Assembly: GCF_014323665.1 (NCBI RefSeq)
Contig: NZ_JABVEB010000028.1
Coordinates: 1-53,783, forward strand
Direction of reading: 5' to 3'
Length of the DNA: 53,783 bases
DNA from: Actinomadura sp. HBU206391
GTDB lineage: Bacteria; Actinomycetota; Actinomycetes; Streptosporangiales; Streptosporangiaceae
The notes under the pieces were generated by a model, which saw only the letters and a program-made list of their open reading frames with translations, was not told the origin of the DNA and ran no database searches. Both the position numbers and the translations under genes were made by a program. Of this stretch, positions 50,108 to 53,783 are shown in pieces. Within the stretch, counting starts at the first letter, position 1. Every line of letters begins with the position of its first letter.

Positions 50108-53023
50108 TCATTGGGCCGGGGGGCGCCACAGCGTGGTCTTCTCCGGCCCGTTCTCCGTGGTGATCCCCACTCCGAGGTACCCGGCGCCCTGCGGGGTGAT
50201 GCCGTGCACCCGCTGGAGCCCCGCGCCGGCGAGTCCGACGCCCTTCGGGCTCGACATGCGCCAGGACCGCCCGTCCGGTGAGCTCCACATGATGACGTCC
50301 CCGGTCAGCGCTCCGCCGACCGTCCCGAGGATCACGAAGGCCTTGGGGCTGACGGTCCGCGCCGTCACATAGCTCGGTGTGCCCTGCACCGGCATGGGCA
50401 GCTGCGCCGCCCGCCACGTCGTCCCCAGATCATCCGAGACCATGACGAAGGCGCGCGTGCCGCTGAACAACGCCTCTCCCGCCGCCACGACGGTGTTCCC
50501 GCTGATCGTGACCTGGCTGAGCCGGCCGGCCGACGCGCGGTTCGGCAGGGCCGCCTGCTTCTCGGTCCAGCGCAGGCCGTCGGGCGAGGTCCAGATGCCC
50601 GGCCTGGCCCGCTGGGCCGGGGGCCGGTCCGCATCGGTGGTCTCTCCGACGGCGGCGTAGCCGGCCGAACCGGCGGCGACGTCGAGGATCGTGCGCGGCG
50701 CCCCGCTCTTGCTCGCCGGGATCTGGCCGCGCCGCCAGGTGCGAAGGTCCGCCGAGTGCCAGGCGACCGCGAACGAGGTCGGGCTGTCCCCGCCGTCGGT
50801 CCCGACGATGACATAGCCCTTGGCGCCGTTCGCCACGGCGGACAGGGTCGGCGGCCGGTTCGCCGTGCCGGCGAAGGTCCGTTCGTCGACCGCCTGCCAG
50901 GACCGGCCGTCGGGAGACGTGGCGGCGAACGGCCTCCCCACCTTGGAGCCGATCGCGAGCCAGCCCTGCGGGCCGTGCGCGACCTTGGTGAAGCCCTGCT
51001 CCTCCGATCCGCCGAGCGAGGAGGTGTCGGCACGGCTCCAGGTGACGCCGTCACCGGAGGTCCATGCGGCCGCCCTGCCGTTCGCGCTGCCGACGGCGAC
51101 GGTGCGGCCGGAGGCCGTGGCGACGTCGCGTACGGACCGCTCCCGGTTCACGGCGCCGGGCACCTTGGCCACGTCGATCTGGGCGGGGCTTCCCGGGCCA
51201 CCGGCCATGGCGAGGTAGAAGTCCTGATCGGGTCCGCGCCGCGTGCCCCCGATCACGACGCCGCCGCTCGTGACGGCGAGCCCGGCCGCGGTACGGACGG
51301 GATCGTCGGTGAGCGTCGCCGAAGGTCGCCAGTTAGCGCCGTCGGTGCTCTGGTAGAGGGTCCGCTGGTCGCCCGGCCCCGCCGACAGCACCGCGAATCC
51401 CTGGTCTCCGCCGACGATCCGCTGGGGGTTGATCGGCGCGCCGTCCGCGCTCCTGATGGTGCCGCCGGCCTGCCAGTTCTCCCCGTCCGCCGAACGGAAC
51501 ACCACGCCGAACCGGTCCTGCCCGTCCTTGCCCTCCCGTAGCGCGAGGAAGCCGCCGGAGGTGGCGGCCAGATGCACGGAACCGAAGGCGCCGTTCCCGC
51601 TCGGCGAGTCCATCGCGGTCCAGGTGCGCGCGTCGTCGGTCGACCGCCAGACGGCGGCCACGGTGCTCTTGGCCTTGACGACGTCACCAGTCACCAGCAG
51701 TGCGCCGCCGGCGGCCGCGACGTAGCGGAGCCCGGCGGGCTTTCCCGCCTTCGCCGGCAGCTTCAGCCTGCCGCCGTCCAGACGCTCCCACGCCCTGCCG
51801 TCGGCGGAGCGCCACACGATCGGGGCCGCGTTCCGGTCCGACGCGCGGTGTCCGACGGCGACGAACGCCTGGGGCGTACGGGTGATCCCCTCGATCTCGT
51901 CGTCGGCGCGGAAGGCGTTGACGCGGCCGCTCAGCTGGGTCCACGAGCGGCCGTCCTTGCTCGTCCAGACGGCCCGGTCGTTACCGCTCGCGCCGAGGGC
52001 GAGCCAGGCGCCGGGCGCACCGGTGATCACGTCGGGTCGGCCGGTTGCGGCGCTGCCGTCTTCGGACTTGACCGGGGCGACCTTCCAGGTGCGTCCCTGG
52101 TCGGTGGAGAACAGAAACGCGGGACGGGGGGCGGCGCCGCCGACCTCGGATCCCGCCGCCACGACGGTGTTGCCCGCGGCGGCGATGTTCGCGATCGCCT
52201 GATCGCGCCCATCGGGACCGGTCGTGTCGACGGCGAAGAGGTCGTCGGCCACCTGGGAGACCGGGGTCTTGTCCGGATCGGAGCCGCCCTTGCCGAGCAC
52301 GCTGTAGATCCCGTAGCCGCCACCGCCGGCCACGACCAGCGCGCCGACCACGATGAGGACCGGCACCGTGGGAAACCGGCGCCGGCGTCGCGTGCCGCCC
52401 TGGATGACCCACGGTTCGTTCCCCTGCGCGCCGGGGCCCAGAGGCATGGCCGGCGGCCCGCCGAAGTGCTCCGAGGCGACGGGCTGGTGGAACCGCTCCG
52501 GTCCGGCGGGAGGCGCGTTGAAGGCCCCCGGAGAGGGGCCCGGGCCCATGGGCGGCGGGGGCGGCGGAGGCGGGGCGGGGGCGCCGAAGGCCCCCGGCGG
52601 CGGCGCCGGATTGGTGTAGGAGGGCGGCGGAACCGATGGGGCGAAGGCCTCCGGCGGCGGGGCCGCCGAGATGGCGTTTGGCGGGGGGACCGCGGGCGGG
52701 CCCGGCGGCTGCGCCCCGGGGGAGGCGAAGGCGTCCGGTGGCAGGACGGGCTGAGGCCCCCACGAGGAGCCGAAGTCGTTCGGCGGGCCGTACTGCCAGG
52801 GCGGGGCCTCGGGCAGGCCGGGCATGGGGCCGGGTTCGGCCGCCGCCTCGGCGTTCTCCTGCGCGGGCTGCTCCACCGGCGGCGCCTGCGGGTCCTGCCG
52901 GGTGATGTCCGTGGCCGCCGGGTTGCCCCACGCCGGTGGCGGCGCCGGCGCCTGCTCCCACTGATCTTCCTCGGGACGAGGCTGATGCGGGTCGTTGTTC
53001 TCTGGTCTGCCAGCCCCGTTCAC
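50108..53023 (-). CDS. Proline-rich membrane protein with extracellular BNR/beta-propeller repeats
   Basis: 971 residues. Residues 1-215 are Pro/Ala/Gly-rich and presumably cytoplasmic (for example APPPPPPPPPMGPGPSPGAF). RRRRRF then a membrane helix (residues 218-237, VLIVVGALVVAGGGGYG). The extracytoplasmic part (about 250-970) has a dozen Asp-box/BNR-type repeats of the form S-x-D-G-x-x-W (AVWTSKDGRSWTQLS, IVWRSADGRAWERLD, AVWRSTDDARTW, VVFRSADGENW, LYQSTDGANW), predicted as one or two beta-propellers. Start GTG at 53023 with GGAGGGG six bases upstream. Surface sensing, adhesion or a scaffold are possible; no enzymatic signature. Contains low-complexity repeats, common in actinomycetes. Confidence 0.88.
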   Translation of the reverse strand: MNGAGRPENNDPHQPRPEEDQWEQAPAPPPAWGNPAATDITRQDPQAPPVEQPAQENAEAAAEPGPMPGLPEAPPWQYGPPNDFGSSWGPQPVLPPDAFASPGAQPPGPPAVPPPNAISAAPPPEAFAPSVPPPSYTNPAPPPGAFGAPAPPPPPPPPMGPGPSPGAFNAPPAGPERFHQPVASEHFGGPPAMPLGPGAQGNEPWVIQGGTRRRRRFPTVPVLIVVGALVVAGGGGYGIYSVLGKGGSDPDKTPVSQVADDLFAVDTTGPDGRDQAIANIAAAGNTVVAAGSEVGGAAPRPAFLFSTDQGRTWKVAPVKSEDGSAATGRPDVITGAPGAWLALGASGNDRAVWTSKDGRSWTQLSGRVNAFRADDEIEGITRTPQAFVAVGHRASDRNAAPIVWRSADGRAWERLDGGRLKLPAKAGKPAGLRYVAAAGGALLVTGDVVKAKSTVAAVWRSTDDARTWTAMDSPSGNGAFGSVHLAATSGGFLALREGKDGQDRFGVVFRSADGENWQAGGTIRSADGAPINPQRIVGGDQGFAVLSAGPGDQRTLYQSTDGANWRPSATLTDDPVRTAAGLAVTSGGVVIGGTRRGPDQDFYLAMAGGPGSPAQIDVAKVPGAVNRERSVRDVATASGRTVAVGSANGRAAAWTSGDGVTWSRADTSSLGGSEEQGFTKVAHGPQGWLAIGSKVGRPFAATSPDGRSWQAVDERTFAGTANRPPTLSAVANGAKGYVIVGTDGGDSPTSFAVAWHSADLRTWRRGQIPASKSGAPRTILDVAAGSAGYAAVGETTDADRPPAQRARPGIWTSPDGLRWTEKQAALPNRASAGRLSQVTISGNTVVAAGEALFSGTRAFVMVSDDLGTTWRAAQLPMPVQGTPSYVTARTVSPKAFVILGTVGGALTGDVIMWSSPDGRSWRMSSPKGVGLAGAGLQRVHGITPQGAGYLGVGITTENGPEKTTLWRPPAQ

Positions 53024-53110
53024 GGTGCCCCTCCGGACATGCGTCTATCCAATTTGCCTTAATTGTCGCTCAAGAACACTAGTGAGAAGAACTCTAGTGT
53101 CCGCGCAACC

Positions 53111-53783
53111 TCACGTTGGCTTGCGTGCGGCGTTTCCGTCAACCAGCGATTCCTGAGCGCGGGTCTCGCCCGCCCATTCCATGAGCCGGGTCACGAAAAC
53201 GCTTCCATGGTGGGGCCAGTGAAAACGACGGAGGGCCGCTTCGTGCCCGCGGCCGGCCAGCCTCGCGCGCAGGACCGGGTCGTCGCGCAGCCGTAGCACC
53301 GCGGCCACGGCGGCGGCGGGATCCTCGTACGGCACCACGAGCCCGCACCCGGCCTCGGCCACGATGGCGGCGGCAGGTGGGACCGGCGTCGTCACGACCG
53401 GAACGCCGTGCGCCATGTACTCCACGACCTTGGTCGGCAGCGAATGCCGGTAGTTCGGGAGGTCGTGCAGGAGAGAGAGCCCGGCCAGTGCCCCCTCGAG
53501 CATGGCCAGGGCCTCCCGGTTGCTCTGGTAGCCGTGCCACCGCACCAGGCCGTCGCGGTGCGCGTCGCGGAGCAGCGCCGTGGCCTGGGGGTCGGCGCCG
53601 CCGATGAGCTCGGTCGTGATGCCCTCGGGCCTGAGCAGCCGTGCCGTTTCGATGAGGTCCCTGACGCCGCGAGCCTCAGAGAGGTGGCCGAGATAGACGA
53701 CCCGGTCGGCGCCGGGCGGCGCCGGCGCGGTCGCGGGCACGTACGTGGTGTTCGGCACCACCGGGTGGTCGCGGCGGAATCTG
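53111..53783 (-). CDS. GT4-family glycosyltransferase, C-terminal part
   Basis: At least 223 residues visible; the gene continues past the right edge. The C-terminal GT-B domain is plain: VVYLGHLSEARGVRDLIETA, ITTELIGGADPQATALLRDA, VRWHGYQSNREALAMLEGAL, HSLPTKVVEYMAHGVPVVTT and VVPYEDPAAAVAAVLRLRDD. Family function is sugar transfer from a nucleotide sugar, retaining, in the cytoplasm. Followed (leftward) by the propeller gene after 87 bases. Substrate unknown. Confidence 0.88.
   Translation of the reverse strand, partial: RFRRDHPVVPNTTYVPATAPAPPGADRVVYLGHLSEARGVRDLIETARLLRPEGITTELIGGADPQATALLRDAHRDGLVRWHGYQSNREALAMLEGALAGLSLLHDLPNYRHSLPTKVVEYMAHGVPVVTTPVPPAAAIVAEAGCGLVVPYEDPAAAVAAVLRLRDDPVLRARLAGRGHEAALRRFHWPHHGSVFVTRLMEWAGETRAQESLVDGNAARKPT

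Overview
The window reads as high-GC actinobacterial chromosome, most likely a filamentous actinomycete of the Streptosporangiales type (Nonomuraea/Microbispora-like). This rests on the very GC-rich third codon positions, the GTG starts and AGGAGG-type ribosome binding sites, and actinomycete-specific families: an XRE/DUF5753 regulator with a DUF397 partner and an RsbW-like ATPase, a TIGR03089 protein, and an actinobacterial IHF relative. Genus is inference. I saw no rRNA, tRNA, CRISPR array, intact insertion sequence or replication origin.

Most of the window builds or modifies a cell-surface glycopolymer. At the left, a nucleotide-sugar dehydrogenase (cut by the window edge) and a GT4 glycosyltransferase run leftward. 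Diverging from them are a UDP-GlcNAc 2-epimerase (wecB), a coiled-coil protein and a tandem-domain glycosyltransferase. Between 20.1 and 33.5 kb lie three very large fusions of a GT2 glycosyltransferase with a CDP-glycerol glycerophosphotransferase (TagF-like), plus a fourth gene of the same design on the opposite strand counted within those four paralogous proteins' locus: specifically one on the minus strand and three on the plus strand, with a GalE-like epimerase and a GT4 enzyme between them. This is the signature of teichoic-acid-like polymer synthesis. Between 33.6 and 38.8 kb a leftward cluster carries a TIGR03089 protein, an LCP-family ligase and two membrane acyltransferases, the set expected for attaching and acylating a wall polymer. 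A GT-C membrane glycosyltransferase follows. Next is a tightly coupled four-gene operon at 41.25-47.75 kb (membrane methyltransferase, GT2, GT2 with heptad tail, asparagine-synthetase-like amidotransferase), then a secreted beta-helix protein. A proline-rich membrane-anchored beta-propeller protein and another GT4 enzyme close the window.

Between the surface clusters, 7.1-20.1 kb is a mixed accessory stretch. It holds a macro-domain gene interrupted by an in-frame TGA, an AftA-like GT-C enzyme, a GH13 enzyme, a remnant of an RNAP-alpha-CTD-like protein, a lower-GC exported protein, a SnoaL-like protein, a luciferase-like oxidoreductase, the DUF397/XRE/ATPase trio, a divergent ROK regulator/MFS transporter pair, and a divergent IHF paralogue. 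Here intergenic DNA carries short tandem repeats (12 and 14 bp units) and a 26-bp-arm perfect hairpin.

Points most worth following up: the four-gene coupled operon ending in the amidotransferase-like gene; the degenerate GT2 domain in the 1150-residue TagF fusion; TTA (bldA-type) leucine codons in two surface-polymer genes in codon-atypical patches; the nonsense-interrupted macro gene; and an attenuator-like leader upstream of the PrmC-like methyltransferase.
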